NCBI GenBank assembly: GCA_965223355.1
Contig: CBDCWE010000003.1
Span: 4,836,001 to 4,900,000, forward strand
DNA: 64,000 nucleotides
Reading direction: 5' to 3'
DNA from: Tectiglobus sp965223355
Lineage (GTDB): Bacteria; Pseudomonadota; Alphaproteobacteria; Rhizobiales; Hyphomicrobiaceae
Shown here: positions 8,842-19,376 of the stretch, piece after piece
Numbering within the stretch: position 1 is the stretch's first letter
Layout of the letters: each line of letters begins with the position of its first letter
The notes under the pieces: generated by a model
The model's database searches: none
The model's input: the letters and a program-made list of their open reading frames with translations, nothing else
Told to the model about the DNA's origin: nothing
Made by a program: the position numbers and the translations under genes

Positions 8842-10932
8842 CTATCCCGCTTTGCCCGCGATTTTGAGCGCAAAGGCAAACTCGACGGCGGCTTCGCGCA
8901 GGGCTTCGAAGCGGCCCGAGGCTCCGCCATGGCCGGCGTCCATATTGGTCTTGAGCAGGATGAGATTGTCGCTGGTCGAAAACTCGCGCAGTTTGGCAAC
9001 CCACTTGGCCGGTTCCCAGTAGGTCACGCGCGGATCGGTCAGACCGGCGAGCGCGAAGATGTGCGGATAGGCCTTCGCCTCGACGTTGTCGTAGGGCGAA
9101 TAGGACTGGATCGTGTTGAAATCGTCCGCCGAGACAATCGGATTGCCCCATTCCGGCCATTCCATCGGAGTGAGCGGCAAGTCCTTGTCGAGGATGGTAT
9201 TGAGCGTGTCGACAAACGGAACGTTGGCAATGATGCCGAGAAACAGATCGGGTGCCATGTTGGCGATCGCGCCCATCAACAGACCGCCGGCAGAGCCGCC
9301 ATTTGCGACAATGCGGCCGCGCCGGGTATAGCCGCGTTCGACCAGAAACTCGGCGCAGTCGATAAAATCGGTGAAGGTGTTGGGCTTGTGTTGGCGTTTG
9401 CCGTCGGTGTACCAGCGGTAGCCCATGTCCTTGCCGCCGCGAACATGGGCGATGGCGTAAACAAAGCCGCGGTCGACAAGGCTGAGGCGCGCGGTGGAAA
9501 AACTTGCCGGGATTGAAATACCGTAGCTGCCATAGCCGTAAAGCAGCGTTGGTGCGGAGCCGTCGAGGGCGGTATCCTTGTGGTAGAGGATGGTAACCGG
9601 CACGTCCTTGCCGTCCCTGGCTTTGGCAAACAGCCGATCGGTGACGTAGTCGGCCGGATCGTGACCACTCGGCACTTCCTGGGTTTTGCGCAACACCCGC
9701 GCGCGGCTGTCCATGTCGTAGTCGAACACCTGCGTCGGCGTCGTCATCGAGGAATAGGTGAAGCGGATCGCGGTCGTGTCAAACTCGTATCCGGCCGACA
9801 TACCCAGACCATAAGCTGCTTCTTCGAACGCGATTTCGTGTTCCTGATTATCGGCGAGACGGCGAATGACGATCCGCGGCAGTGACCGACATCGTTCAAG
9901 GCGCACCATGTGACCGGCGAGCATGACGAGGCTCAGGATCAGCGTGCCGGCATTGTGCGGGATCAGCTCGCGCCAGTTTTCGAACTTCGGATCGTCGACC
10001 GGTGCGGTGCAGACACGGAAATCCTCTGCCCCGTTCGAGTTGGTGAGAAAGTAGAGCGTATCGCCGTGATGTTCGACGGCATACTGATGCTTGTCCATGC
10101 GCGGCAAGATCAGGCGCGGCGTGGCTTTGGCATCGTCGGCATCGAGCAGATAGACCTCGCTGGTCTCATGATCGGACACATCGATCAGGATGAAGGCGCC
10201 GGACTGGGTTTCGCCGAGATGGAGATAGTAGCCGCCATCGTCCTGGTGAAAGACGAGCTCATCGTCTTTCGGTGATGTGCCAATGACATGGCGAAAGATG
10301 TCGAGCGGTCGGTGATTGTCATCAAGGCGGGTGTAGTAGAACGTCTTGCTGTCGCGCGCCCACACGACACCGCCGCCGGTGCCGGTGATTTCGTCTGCAA
10401 GTTCGCCGCCGGTCTCAAGGTCGCGAACGCGGATGGTGTAGTATTCCGAACCGTTGGTGTCGGTGCCATAGGCCAGCCATTTGTGATCGGGACTGTGGTC
10501 GGCGCCGCCCAACTGCCAGTAAGCCTGTCCCTCGGCCTCCTTGTTGCCATCGAGCAGCACGACCTGATCGCCGCCGTCGCGCGGTTGGCGGCACAGCAGA
10601 GGATACTGGCCGCCGGTCACGAACCTCGTGGAGTAGGCCCATGGACCATCGGGCGCGGGAACCGAACTGTCGTCTTCCTTGATCCGCGCCTTCATTTCCT
10701 GGAATAGCGTTTCCTGGAGCGCGTCCGTATCCGCCATCACCGACTTGGTGTAGGCGTTCTCGGCTTCGAGATGGGCGCGGATGTCGGCCGGCAAGGTCGC
10801 CGGGTCGCGCATTGCGTCCTGCCAGTTAGCCGCGCGCAACCAGTGATAGTTGTCGGTGAGTTCAATGCCGTGCCAGGTCGACGTCACGGGGACCTTGCGG
10901 GCAACGGGCGGTTGGCTGGCAGCTAGCGACAT
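8842..10932 (-). CDS. ptrB: Oligopeptidase B, S9A serine peptidase
   Basis: 696-residue prolyl-oligopeptidase-family enzyme that cleaves short peptides after basic residues in the cytosol. The N-terminal beta-propeller spans roughly residues 70-410 and the alpha/beta hydrolase domain occupies the rest. The nucleophile motif is NGGSAGG (RIVANGGSAGGLL), the acid lies in GLTDPRV and the histidine in MDAGHGGASGR. The motif LLYGYGSYGIS is typical of oligopeptidase B. The ATG at 10932 has GGAG ten bases upstream; an in-frame start 24 bases earlier lacks one. No signal peptide. Nine- and fourteen-base tandem repeats lie directly upstream. Confidence 0.93.
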   Translation of the reverse strand: MSLAASQPPVARKVPVTSTWHGIELTDNYHWLRAANWQDAMRDPATLPADIRAHLEAENAYTKSVMADTDALQETLFQEMKARIKEDDSSVPAPDGPWAYSTRFVTGGQYPLLCRQPRDGGDQVVLLDGNKEAEGQAYWQLGGADHSPDHKWLAYGTDTNGSEYYTIRVRDLETGGELADEITGTGGGVVWARDSKTFYYTRLDDNHRPLDIFRHVIGTSPKDDELVFHQDDGGYYLHLGETQSGAFILIDVSDHETSEVYLLDADDAKATPRLILPRMDKHQYAVEHHGDTLYFLTNSNGAEDFRVCTAPVDDPKFENWRELIPHNAGTLILSLVMLAGHMVRLERCRSLPRIVIRRLADNQEHEIAFEEAAYGLGMSAGYEFDTTAIRFTYSSMTTPTQVFDYDMDSRARVLRKTQEVPSGHDPADYVTDRLFAKARDGKDVPVTILYHKDTALDGSAPTLLYGYGSYGISIPASFSTARLSLVDRGFVYAIAHVRGGKDMGYRWYTDGKRQHKPNTFTDFIDCAEFLVERGYTRRGRIVANGGSAGGLLMGAIANMAPDLFLGIIANVPFVDTLNTILDKDLPLTPMEWPEWGNPIVSADDFNTIQSYSPYDNVEAKAYPHIFALAGLTDPRVTYWEPAKWVAKLREFSTSDNLILLKTNMDAGHGGASGRFEALREAAVEFAFALKIAGKAG

Positions 10933-10960
10933 AACGGCTCCGTGCAGGGGTTTCAATGGC

Positions 10961-11025
10961 GTCTATGACGTCTACGACGTCTATGACTTCTATCATAAAG
11001 TTGATCTCAGGAAGTTGATCTCAGG
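10961..11025. repeat. Two short tandem repeats upstream of ptrB
   Basis: GTCTATGAC, GTCTACGAC, GTCTATGAC and the degenerate TTCTATCAT form a 9-bp tandem (10961-10996). It is followed at once by two exact copies of the 14-mer AAGTTGATCTCAGG (10998-11025). The block starts 29 bp upstream of the oligopeptidase start codon, so copy-number change could alter its promoter spacing. Confidence 0.8.
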
Positions 11026-11068
11026 CTTGGCGAGCAATGTCGTGAGATGGTGCGGCACGGCGCACAAA

Positions 11069-11207
11069 CCAGATCATCGTGCTTTAAGTTGGAACCGCTA
11101 TTGCGGTTCCAACTTAAAGCACGAAGATGATCGCCACTTTAGAGGCGAGCAACTTTCTGCCTTTATTCGGGATCGTTCCGATTCCGAATAAAGGCAGGTT
11201 GCTCTAG
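11069..11207 (+). repeat. R1 three-hairpin repeat, copy A
   Basis: Hairpin 2 comes first: GTGCTTTAAGTTGGAACCGC and its exact complement around TATT (11079-11122). A CGCC/GGCG mini-hairpin follows, then hairpin 1 (CTGCCTTTATTCGG... against ...CCGAATAAAGGCAG). The right end is CTAG (11204-11207); the left end reads CCAG instead of CTAG. Near-identical copies occur at 27772, 33442, 42544 and 63460. Confidence 0.92.
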
Positions 11208-11361
11208 TCGCGGCCGCGGCCGCGCCAATTCGCAGCACAACGGCTGATCTTTCCATGTTCTGCACCCCCAGAACGTGCCGACCGATCCCGACCCGCGCCC
11301 GTTACGACTGCAACGATCGATTTGCGATCATCGCCGCCGCATCACGAGCGAACCGTTCGAT

Positions 11362-11426
11362 CGTGTTCCGGACGAACAAGCGTTGCTCCACCTCTCACCA
11401 GGGACATATGTCTGGTCCGGAACACG
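11362..11426. repeat. 12-bp perfect inverted repeat with 41-nt loop
   Basis: CGTGTTCCGGAC (11362-11373) is the exact reverse complement of GTCCGGAACACG (11415-11426). It lies in the 11208-11560 stretch, where no gene is recognised; the open frames there show no similarity to known families. It may be the remnant of a mobile element end or a large stem-loop. Confidence 0.55.
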
Positions 11427-11560
11427 AGATCATTTCACGTTGCGCTGGAGCCTTCCCGCTCCCCCGTCCGACCACTCACAGGCAGGATCTGATGGTGGTC
11501 GGGCGAAGGCCCGGAGCACAACGGGCCGGCCGATGCACACCCGCCCAAGGCGGCATTGGC

Positions 11561-11667
11561 TTAGAGCATTTTTCGTTTATACGGTATCACGAAAAGTGCT
11601 CTATCTGTTTGTTTTCACGCATATTCTTATCCAAAAAGTGCGCGCACTTTTCGGGAATATGCTCTAG
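11561..11667 (-). repeat. R4 'GAGCAT' palindromic repeat overlapping a stop codon
   Basis: Bounded by TTAGAGCAT on the left and ATGCTCTAG on the right, with internal inverted arms around CGAAAAGTGCTC and AAAAGTGCGCGCACTTTT. It resembles the GAGCAT...ATGCTC intergenic repeats common in rhizobia, as I recall them. Its terminal CTAG provides the TAG stop of the GYD gene that ends at 11664. Confidence 0.75.
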
Positions 11668-11993
11668 CCGGCACCCTTGTAGGACGCGGCGAGAGATTTC
11701 GCTTTCGACATCGCCGACATCGCTTCTGACGACGTCATCAGTTTGGTTGTGGCGCCGCCGGACATCGCACCCGATGCACCGAGCACCAAGGAGCAGGCGG
11801 CTATGGTCGTGTCATCCGGTGCCTCGATGATCGCCACGACGTCATCGCTACCGAAACTGAAGTAGAACTGGACCAGCTTGCCGCCGGCCGCCTCTACAAA
11901 CTCGCGCGCCGCCGTCTCGCGATCCTGGGGGTTTTCAACCATGGCTTTCAATGAGCCTGTCGCATAACGTCCCTGAAACATGTAATACGCCAT
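11664..11993 (-). CDS. GYD-domain protein
   Basis: 109 residues, cytosolic, single ferredoxin-like GYD domain (YYMFQGRYATGSLKAMVENPQDR near the start; GKLVQFYFSFGSDDVVAIIEAPDDTTIAA in the middle). The molecular function of the family is unknown. The ATG at 11993 has GAGGAG about 10 bases upstream; the longer frame to 12035 lacks similarity. Its TAG stop lies inside the end of an R4 repeat. Nothing in the neighbourhood suggests a pathway. Confidence 0.85.
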   Translation of the reverse strand: MAYYMFQGRYATGSLKAMVENPQDRETAAREFVEAAGGKLVQFYFSFGSDDVVAIIEAPDDTTIAACSLVLGASGAMSGGATTKLMTSSEAMSAMSKAKSLAASYKGAG

Positions 11994-12199
11994 CACTTTA
12001 CTCCTCATCAATCGTTGAGCAGTTCGTGCCACCACGTTGCGCGGATGGCAGATCCGGAGCTTAGAGCGAGTTCAACTGAAATAGAAGCATTTCTATTGCG
12101 CAAGCGGCCGCGGCCCGGGGTCTCGCGCGGCGGGTGCGCGGCCCCGGTTGGCGCCGACGACGAGCGGCAGACCAAACCGGACGCAACCAGCGGGCCTCG

Positions 12200-12610
12200 T
12201 CACGCCGCCTCGAACTCCAGCACTATGCCATTGATGCAATAGCGCCTGCCGGTTGGCGGCGGTCCGTCAGGAAAGACGTGGCCGAGATGGGCCTCGCAGG
12301 TCGCGCAGCGCACTTCGGTGCGGCGCATAAACAATGACCGATCATCGTGTTCGGTGACGGCGGCTTCGTCAATCGGGCGGGTGTAGCTTGGCCAGCCGGA
12401 GCCGGAATCGAATTTGTCATCGGACTTGAACAGGGCGGCACCGCAGCCAACGCACTTGAACATGCCCGGACGTTTCTCATCGTTGAGGGGGCTTGTGAAG
12501 GCGCGCTCGGTGCCGTGCTCGCGGGCGACGTAGTACTGTTCCGGGGTCAGCACCTGGCGCCACTGGGCTTCAGATTTTTGAACCTGTGGCCGCGATGTGG
12601 TGTTGCTCAT
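12200..12610 (-). CDS. msrB: Peptide-methionine (R)-S-oxide reductase
   Basis: 136-residue MsrB, repairing the R-epimer of methionine sulfoxide in proteins with thioredoxin as reductant. The zinc-binding pairs are C53-x2-C56 (KCVGC) and C102-x2-C105 (RCATC). The catalytic cysteine C125 sits in RRYCINGIVLEF. FDSGSGWPSY is also typical. The length matches the single-domain cytosolic form and there is no signal peptide. The ATG at 12610 follows AGGAGG by six bases. A decayed R1 repeat and an R2 repeat lie directly upstream (12629-12890). Confidence 0.95.
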   Translation of the reverse strand: MSNTTSRPQVQKSEAQWRQVLTPEQYYVAREHGTERAFTSPLNDEKRPGMFKCVGCGAALFKSDDKFDSGSGWPSYTRPIDEAAVTEHDDRSLFMRRTEVRCATCEAHLGHVFPDGPPPTGRRYCINGIVLEFEAA

Positions 12611-12628
12611 AATCGCCTCCTCGAACAT

Positions 12629-12722
12629 CTAGTGGTCGGCATCGGAACGATCCCAAATATAGGCAGAAGATTGCGCGATGCCAAAGTGGCGATCACCCTT
12701 GTGTCGTAAGTGGGAACCGCTA
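12629..12722 (-). repeat. R1 repeat, decayed copy G
   Basis: Starts with CTAG and keeps recognisable R1 blocks (TCGGAACGATCCC, AGGCAGAA, CAAAGTGGCGATCA, AAGT.GGAACCGC). It lacks the first arm of hairpin 1 and the second arm of hairpin 2, so it is an old, degraded copy. It is followed by R2. Confidence 0.7.
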
Positions 12723-12735
12723 AACAAGTCACCGG

Positions 12736-12890
12736 TTGCCAAAGGGCAATGCCCTTTGGCGGGATTGTTAAGGGCCGAGCCCTTAACATATCGCCGCGTT
12801 GCGGCGATCTTTGAGGGGCTTGTCCGCCCCTCAAACACCCCGACCAGGGGTTGGACCCCTGGACCTCGGACTCATTCAGAGGTTCCCTCG
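12736..12890 (-). repeat. R2 multi-hairpin repeat, long copy
   Basis: Five hairpins in series read on the plus strand: CCAAAGGGC/GCCCTTTGG, TTAAGGGC/GCCCTTAA, ATCGCCGC/GCGGCGAT, TGAGGGGC/GCCCCTCA and CCAGGGG/CCCCTGG. The tail is TTCAGAGGTTCC. It fills most of the gap between msrB and the antiporter operon (12611-12979). Confidence 0.88.
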
Positions 12891-12979
12891 GTTCGTGTGC
12901 GATATTTGGTTCTGCGGCGGCGATCGCACCTGATGCCGTGGATTTCAACGGTGCGCCCGGGCCGGCGGGTCGATACCCG

Positions 12980-14674
12980 TTACCGGAAATAGAACAGGAT
13001 CAGATATCCGCCGAGCATAACCGTCGCCCAAAACGCCATTGTGCCGGTTGGCCAGGTCCGTCCCAGCACGCTGTCGGTCGAGTGATGCTCGTTCAACCAG
13101 CGCTCGAACTGACCGGCGAGGCCGGCCACCGATGCCGACACCGTCGCCCACGCCTGGGCGGCGAGCAGCATCACGGTGGCGCCGACGTTGTAGGCCAGTT
13201 TGCGGTAGAACCAGTCGGTGTCGAGATTGGTGGATTTCAGTTCCGGCGGGTAGATGCCGGTGCGCATCAGAACCGTAAACGCGAGCGCCGAAAAGATCAG
13301 CAACTGCAGCTGGGTGACGACGTGCTCCAGGGTGTAGGGTGCGTATTTCACCTTGTACGGCAGAATCGCATAGAGCGCATCGGAATAGACGCCGATGCCA
13401 ATGCACAGTGCAGCGGCAATGCCCATTGCGACCAACATGTTGAGCGGCGCTTCCTTGCACCGTTTGCCGCTGTCGTGGGCGAAGAAGGCGAAGTACGGGA
13501 TCTTGATGCCCGAATGGTGGAAGACGCCGGCGCTGGCGAACAGCAGCACCAGCCAGGTCCAGAAATACTCGCCCTTGAGCGCTTCGGTCATGATCAGCGA
13601 TTTCGAGACGAAACCGGAGAACAACGGGAACGCCGAGATCGAGGCGGCGCCGACCATGCAGAAGCCGGCGGTCCACGGCATAGAGCGATAAAGCCCGCCG
13701 AGTTCGGAGCCTTTGACGGTGCCGACGCGATAGAGGACCGCGCCCATCGACATAAACAGCAGCGCCTTGTAGATGATGTGGCAGAACGCGTGGGCCGCAG
13801 CGCCGTTGACCGCCATCTCGGTGCCGATACCGATACCGACGACCATAAAGCCCAACTGGTTGTTGAGCGAATAGGCCAGGACGCGGCGTAAATCGTTCTC
13901 GATCACGGCGTAAAAGATCGGAAACGCGGTCATGGTGGCGCCGATCGGGATCAGAATATCGGTGCCGGCATAACCGCGGGCGAGCGCATAAACCGCCAGC
14001 TTGGTGGTGAATGCAGACAACATCACGGTGCCGGTCACCGTTGCTTCGGGGTATGAATCCTGCAGCCAGTTGTGCAACAGCGGAAATGCGCACTTGATGC
14101 CGAATGCGACCAAAATAATCTGGCCCGCGAGCGTCTCAATGCCGATCGCATTGAAGGCGATAGAGCCGCTCTCTCGATAGTACATCAAAATGCCGGCGAG
14201 CAGGATGACGCCGGAGCCGATCTGAATGATCAAATAGCGCTGGCCGGAGCGGTAGGCCTGGTCGGTGCGGGAGGCCCATATCAGGAACACCGAGGCGATC
14301 GCGGTTAGTTCCCAGAACACAAACAGGGTGACGAGATCGCCGGCAAAGGCCGCGCCAACCGCGCTGCCAGCGTAAATCATACCGGCGGTGTGCTGGACCC
14401 AGTCGCCGACGTGCAGGGCATAAATCACGCCCAGAAAAGTGGCGATCAGGAAGATGTATCCAAAAACCAGGCTCAACTTGTCGACCCGTGTGGTGATCAG
14501 GGCCAGATCGAACAGCTGAATTTGACCGAGTTCGCCGATCGGCAGGCCGAGCAAATGAACGAACGCGGCAATCGGCACGGCAAGCATGTAAACGCTGCGC
14601 ACAACGCCCGCCAGCAGCGGGATCAGCAGCGCGCCGACGATAAGGATGATGCCGGGGTTCAACTCACTGATCAT
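12980..14674 (-). CDS. Mrp/complex-I-type proton-channel subunit (third MrpD-like)
   Basis: 564-residue polytopic inner-membrane protein of the ND2/ND4/ND5-MrpD family, about 14 helices. Conserved ion-path elements include a glutamate in FVFWELTAIAS, a lysine in FGIKCAFPLLHNWLQDSYPEATVTGTVMLSAF and AHAFCHIIYKALLFMSMGAVLY. It has a C-terminal extension beyond the usual MrpD length. It is the last gene of the antiporter operon and its start overlaps the 113-residue gene upstream. With two further MrpD-like subunits it gives the complex three potential proton channels. Confidence 0.88.
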   Translation of the reverse strand: MISELNPGIILIVGALLIPLLAGVVRSVYMLAVPIAAFVHLLGLPIGELGQIQLFDLALITTRVDKLSLVFGYIFLIATFLGVIYALHVGDWVQHTAGMIYAGSAVGAAFAGDLVTLFVFWELTAIASVFLIWASRTDQAYRSGQRYLIIQIGSGVILLAGILMYYRESGSIAFNAIGIETLAGQIILVAFGIKCAFPLLHNWLQDSYPEATVTGTVMLSAFTTKLAVYALARGYAGTDILIPIGATMTAFPIFYAVIENDLRRVLAYSLNNQLGFMVVGIGIGTEMAVNGAAAHAFCHIIYKALLFMSMGAVLYRVGTVKGSELGGLYRSMPWTAGFCMVGAASISAFPLFSGFVSKSLIMTEALKGEYFWTWLVLLFASAGVFHHSGIKIPYFAFFAHDSGKRCKEAPLNMLVAMGIAAALCIGIGVYSDALYAILPYKVKYAPYTLEHVVTQLQLLIFSALAFTVLMRTGIYPPELKSTNLDTDWFYRKLAYNVGATVMLLAAQAWATVSASVAGLAGQFERWLNEHHSTDSVLGRTWPTGTMAFWATVMLGGYLILFYFR

Positions 14675-14973
14675 AGTAGTTCTCTGGCTTCATCAATAGG
14701 ACCCGCAGCATTTTGGCCGCGATCACCAGCCCGACGCAGGCGACAAACCCGTAGAATGCGTAGAAGCCCCAGACATGCTCGATCGCGAACGGCCCGTGCT
14801 TGTGGACAAAGGGATCGATCACGACGAGCAGCGCGCACAGCGCATAAAGCGCGTAGACAATGCGGTCGACGTTCTTGGGATCATCAATCCAGGTGCGCTC
14901 GTGCGCCGGCGTCACGAACGCCCCGTGCGCATCATCGCCCCCGTGGGCATCGTGGGCAGCGTTGCTGTGGTTG

Positions 14974-14984
<11 letters not shown>
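14664..14984 (-). CDS. Small His-rich-tailed membrane protein of antiporter operon
   Basis: 106 residues. The N-terminal tail is rich in His and Asp (DDNHSNAAHDAHGGDDAHGAF). Two predicted membrane helices follow (IVYALYALCALLVVIDPF and VWGFYAFYGFVACVGLVIAAK), then a short charged end (RVLLMKPENYYDQ). The ATG at 14984 follows AAGGAGG by eight bases. It overlaps the upstream MrpD-like gene by 11 bp and the downstream one by 11 bp, so it is translated as part of the operon. No named family is recognised. It is probably an accessory subunit between two MrpD-like proteins; the tail could bind metal, which is untested. Confidence 0.75.
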
Positions 14985-16529
<1,545 letters not shown>

Positions 16530-16533
<4 letters not shown>

Positions 16534-18044
16534 TGCTTGAGGCCTCCCAGCAACTGCTCGGCGGCCTTGCCTGCGACGTCACCGGTCCAACTCGTTTCGA
16601 GACCGAAGTAGATCGTCGCGCCGGCAAGGATCAGCGTCGGCACCAACATGCTGAGCGGCGGCTCTTCGGCATTGGCGCAGGCTTCGCTGACCGGGCGGAA
16701 ATACGCAACTTCGATCACGCGGCCGATGTAGATCACCGAGACCAATGAACTTGCCATCATTGCCAGCACCACCGGCCACCAGTTGTGCGCGATGGCGCCA
16801 ACGCCGAGATACCATTTCGACACAAAGCCGACGGTGCCCGGCACGCCGATAATACTGAGCCCGCCGATCACGAACGCCGCCATCGTCAAAGGCATCTTCT
16901 GACCAAGGCCACCGAGCTGGCTGAGCCGGCTCGTGCCAATGCGGTAGACGACGGCGCCAATGGCGGCAAACAAGGCTGCTTTCATCACGCCGTGGTTCAG
17001 AATGTGGACGATGGAGCCGGTCAGCCCGGACTGGTTGGCGATGGCGACGCCGAGTGTGATGTAGCCGATCTGCGCCACGGACGAGTAGGCCAGCATGCGC
17101 TCGATGCTGTCTTCATAGACGGCCAGAACCGAGGCGATAAACATGGCCGCAAGCGACAGGGCAAGCAAGACTTCCGTTACCGGCAGCTGTGTCAGCGTGA
17201 TCGCTGCGCCGAACACCGAGAAGTACAAGCGCAGCAGGATATAGATTGCAACTTTGGTTGCCGTTGCCGCCAGAAAGATCGTCGCAAACGATGGCGCGAA
17301 GGCATAGGCGTTCGGCAACCAGACATGCAGCGGGAAGAGTGCCAGCTTGAGGCTGATGCCGACCAGGATGAAGGCCAAGCCGGCCATAATCGGCCGCGCC
17401 TGATCTTCGAAGGCGGGACCAATGCGGTCCGCGATGTCGACCAGATTGAGGGAGCCGGTGACGACGTAAAGCAGGCCGACACCCAACACGTAGAGGGTCG
17501 CACCAATGGTGCCCATGATCAGATACTGATAGGCCGACAACAGCGCGCGCTTGGCGCGTCCCATGGCAATCAACACATAGGTCGCCAGCGAGGAGACCTC
17601 CATAAACACGAAAATGTTGAAGGCATCGCCGGTCACCGCCATGCCAAGAAGGCCGCACAGGCACAGCAAGTAAATGCAATAGAACCAGGGCTGATTGTGG
17701 TCCTCGATCTCCTGTTCGACGGAGCGCAAGGCATAGGGCATAACCACCGCGCCGATGCCGGAGACCAGCAGCAGCACGAACGCATTGACGATGTCGACGC
17801 GGTATTCGATGCCGTAGGGCGGCTGCCAGCCACCCAGCGCATAGGAGATCGTACCGCCGTCGACAACCTTGATCAGTAGCATCGCCGAGAATACCGGCAG
17901 GCTCCAGGCGACGATCAGCGAAAACGCCCAGGCTGCCCGGCTGTGGCGCAACAACGCGACGAGCGATGACGCAATCAACGGCGTGACGACGATCACGGCC
18001 GGCAAGTGCTCGGCGAGTACGAAGTGCCCCCCACTCGCGCTCAT
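16530..18044 (-). CDS. mrpD: Mrp antiporter subunit D (first MrpD-like)
   Basis: 504-residue polytopic membrane protein, closest in length and features to classical MrpD/MnhD. Key elements are FVFMEVSSLATYVLIAMG (glutamate), VGISLKLALFPLHVWLPNAYAFAPSFATIFLAATATKVAIY (two lysines), ERMLAYSSVAQIGYITLG and HILNHGVMKAALFAAIGAVVY. In Mrp complexes MrpD carries protons in exchange for sodium. It is directly coupled by ATGA overlap to mrpC upstream and to the second MrpD-like gene downstream. Confidence 0.92.
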
Positions 18045-18406
18045 TGATCTTCGGTCCTTTCGAAGATCTCATCCTCTTCGATCGTGCCGTAGGCTTCGTA
18101 GATGCGGGCAACGAGGGCGAGGCCGAGCGCCAGCGTAGCAACGCCAACGACAATCGCGGTCAGCATCAGGACGTGGGGCAGCGGGTTTGAGTAGACGGTG
18201 TAGCTGTCGTCGATGATCGGTGCAGTGCCGCCGACGATTTTGCCGGGCGAAATGTAGAGCAGATAGACCGACGTCTGGAACATCGACAGGCCAACCAGCT
18301 TTTTGACCATGTTGCCACGGGCAATGACGATGTAGAGGCCGGAGATCATCAGCAGGATGGTGACGGCATAGTTGTAGTGCGGTGCAATGGCATCGAGGAT
18401 CTGCAT
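18041..18406 (-). CDS. mrpC: Mrp antiporter subunit C
   Basis: 121-residue NuoK/MrpC-family membrane protein with three helices. It has the family core NYAVTILLMISGLYIVIARGNMVKKLVGLSMFQTSVYLLYIS and the loop PHVLMLTAIVVGVATLALGLALVARIYEAYGTI. The ATG at 18406 follows GAGGAA and overlaps the upstream TAA by one base (TAATG). A much longer open frame runs upstream but lies out of phase inside mrpB and was rejected. Confidence 0.92.
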   Translation of the reverse strand: MQILDAIAPHYNYAVTILLMISGLYIVIARGNMVKKLVGLSMFQTSVYLLYISPGKIVGGTAPIIDDSYTVYSNPLPHVLMLTAIVVGVATLALGLALVARIYEAYGTIEEDEIFERTEDQ

Positions 18407-18822
18407 TAGCGCTTCCTCTCGACGAACGCATAGAAGATGGCGGTCATGGTACTTGCTACCGTGATGATGACGCCGGCCTCGACCAGTAGAATTCCGAGAT
18501 GGTGAGCGTGCTTGGGATCGTGCGCCAGGGCGGTATAGTCCATGTAGTTGAGGCCATAGATGAACGAGAACGCGCCGGTGCCCGAATAGATCAGGACGCC
18601 AAGCGGCACCAACAGCGCAACGAACCATTGCGGAACGACACGTTGGGCCGCCTGAACACCAAAGATGATGGCATAAAGGATCACCGCCCCGGCCGCGATG
18701 ACACCGGCCTGGAAGCCGCCGCCCGGACCATAGTCTCCGTGAAAGTGAACGTAGAGGGCGAAGATCAAAATGAACGGGATAATCATTTTGGTGACGACCC
18801 GGAATATGACGTCCAGCCTCAC
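18406..18822 (-). CDS. mrpB: Mrp antiporter subunit B (MnhB domain)
   Basis: 138-residue membrane protein with four helices and the MnhB signature: VVTKMIIPFILIFALYVHFHGDYGPGGGFQAGVIAAGAVILYAI, then HHLGILLVEAGVIITVASTMTAIFYAF. The GPGGGFQAG motif is nearly invariant in MrpB/MbhF. It overlaps its neighbours by 4 bp upstream and 1 bp downstream. Confidence 0.93.
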   Translation of the reverse strand: MRLDVIFRVVTKMIIPFILIFALYVHFHGDYGPGGGFQAGVIAAGAVILYAIIFGVQAAQRVVPQWFVALLVPLGVLIYSGTGAFSFIYGLNYMDYTALAHDPKHAHHLGILLVEAGVIITVASTMTAIFYAFVERKR

Positions 18823-19376
18823 GACTTGCCTCCCGTGTCCCTGTCGGACGCCTTCCTGTTGCGTCGCAGCAGCAGCATGATGCCAATACCGGCGGTAAAA
18901 ATCACCGTCGTCTCGCCCAGCGTGTCAAAGCTTCGGAAGTTGGCCAACACCGTCGTCACAACATTCGGTACCCCCATCTTGGGCACGCTTTGCTCGAGAT
19001 AGTAAGGGGCGACATGCACATGGATCGGCGCATCGGCAATGCCGAATGCCGGCAGACCATAGGTCCCCCAGACCAATATCGCACCGGTCGCCGCGGCGAT
19101 CGCCAAGGGCAGCGAAGTCGGGCGGACCGGGCGCATTTCCATCGAGCCGGTGATGTGCAACGTGCCGATCAGGACGACGGTCGAGACGCCGGCACCGACG
19201 GCGGCCTCGGTCATGGCAACGTCGACGGCATCGAGTACGATCATGACGCTTGCCATCAGAAAGCTATAGATGCCGGCGAGGACGACGACGCCAAACAAAC
19301 TGCGCTGGCGCACGATGGCGATCGTTACGATCACCAACAGCGTCAACAGCGCCATGTTGATGTAGGATTCCGTCAT
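18819..19376 (-). CDS. DUF4040 subunit: MrpA C-terminal/MbhD-MbhE-like
   Basis: 185-residue membrane protein. The first part (LTLLVIVTIAIVRQRSLFGVVVLAGIYSFLMASVMIVLDAVDVAMTEAAVGAGVSTVVLIGTL) is the DUF4040/MbhD module that in classical Mrp forms part of the MrpA C-terminus. The second part (VPNVVTTVLANFRSFDTLGETTVIFTAGIGIMLLLRR) corresponds to MbhE or the MrpB N-terminal half. Encoding this unit separately is the layout of membrane-bound hydrogenase-type Mrp modules rather than of Na+/H+ Mrp operons with a giant MrpA. It overlaps both neighbours by 4 bp. Confidence 0.85.
   Translation of the reverse strand: MTESYINMALLTLLVIVTIAIVRQRSLFGVVVLAGIYSFLMASVMIVLDAVDVAMTEAAVGAGVSTVVLIGTLHITGSMEMRPVRPTSLPLAIAAATGAILVWGTYGLPAFGIADAPIHVHVAPYYLEQSVPKMGVPNVVTTVLANFRSFDTLGETTVIFTAGIGIMLLLRRNRKASDRDTGGKS

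Noticed and set aside
11255..11830. Plus-strand open frames between the R1 and R4 repeats
   Set aside because: They run through the R4 repeat and into the GYD gene antisense, with no ribosome-binding site or family match.
16785..17879. 364-codon plus-strand frame opposite the first MrpD-like gene
   Set aside because: Shadow frame; its high Arg/Asp/Gln/His content mirrors membrane-protein codons on the other strand.
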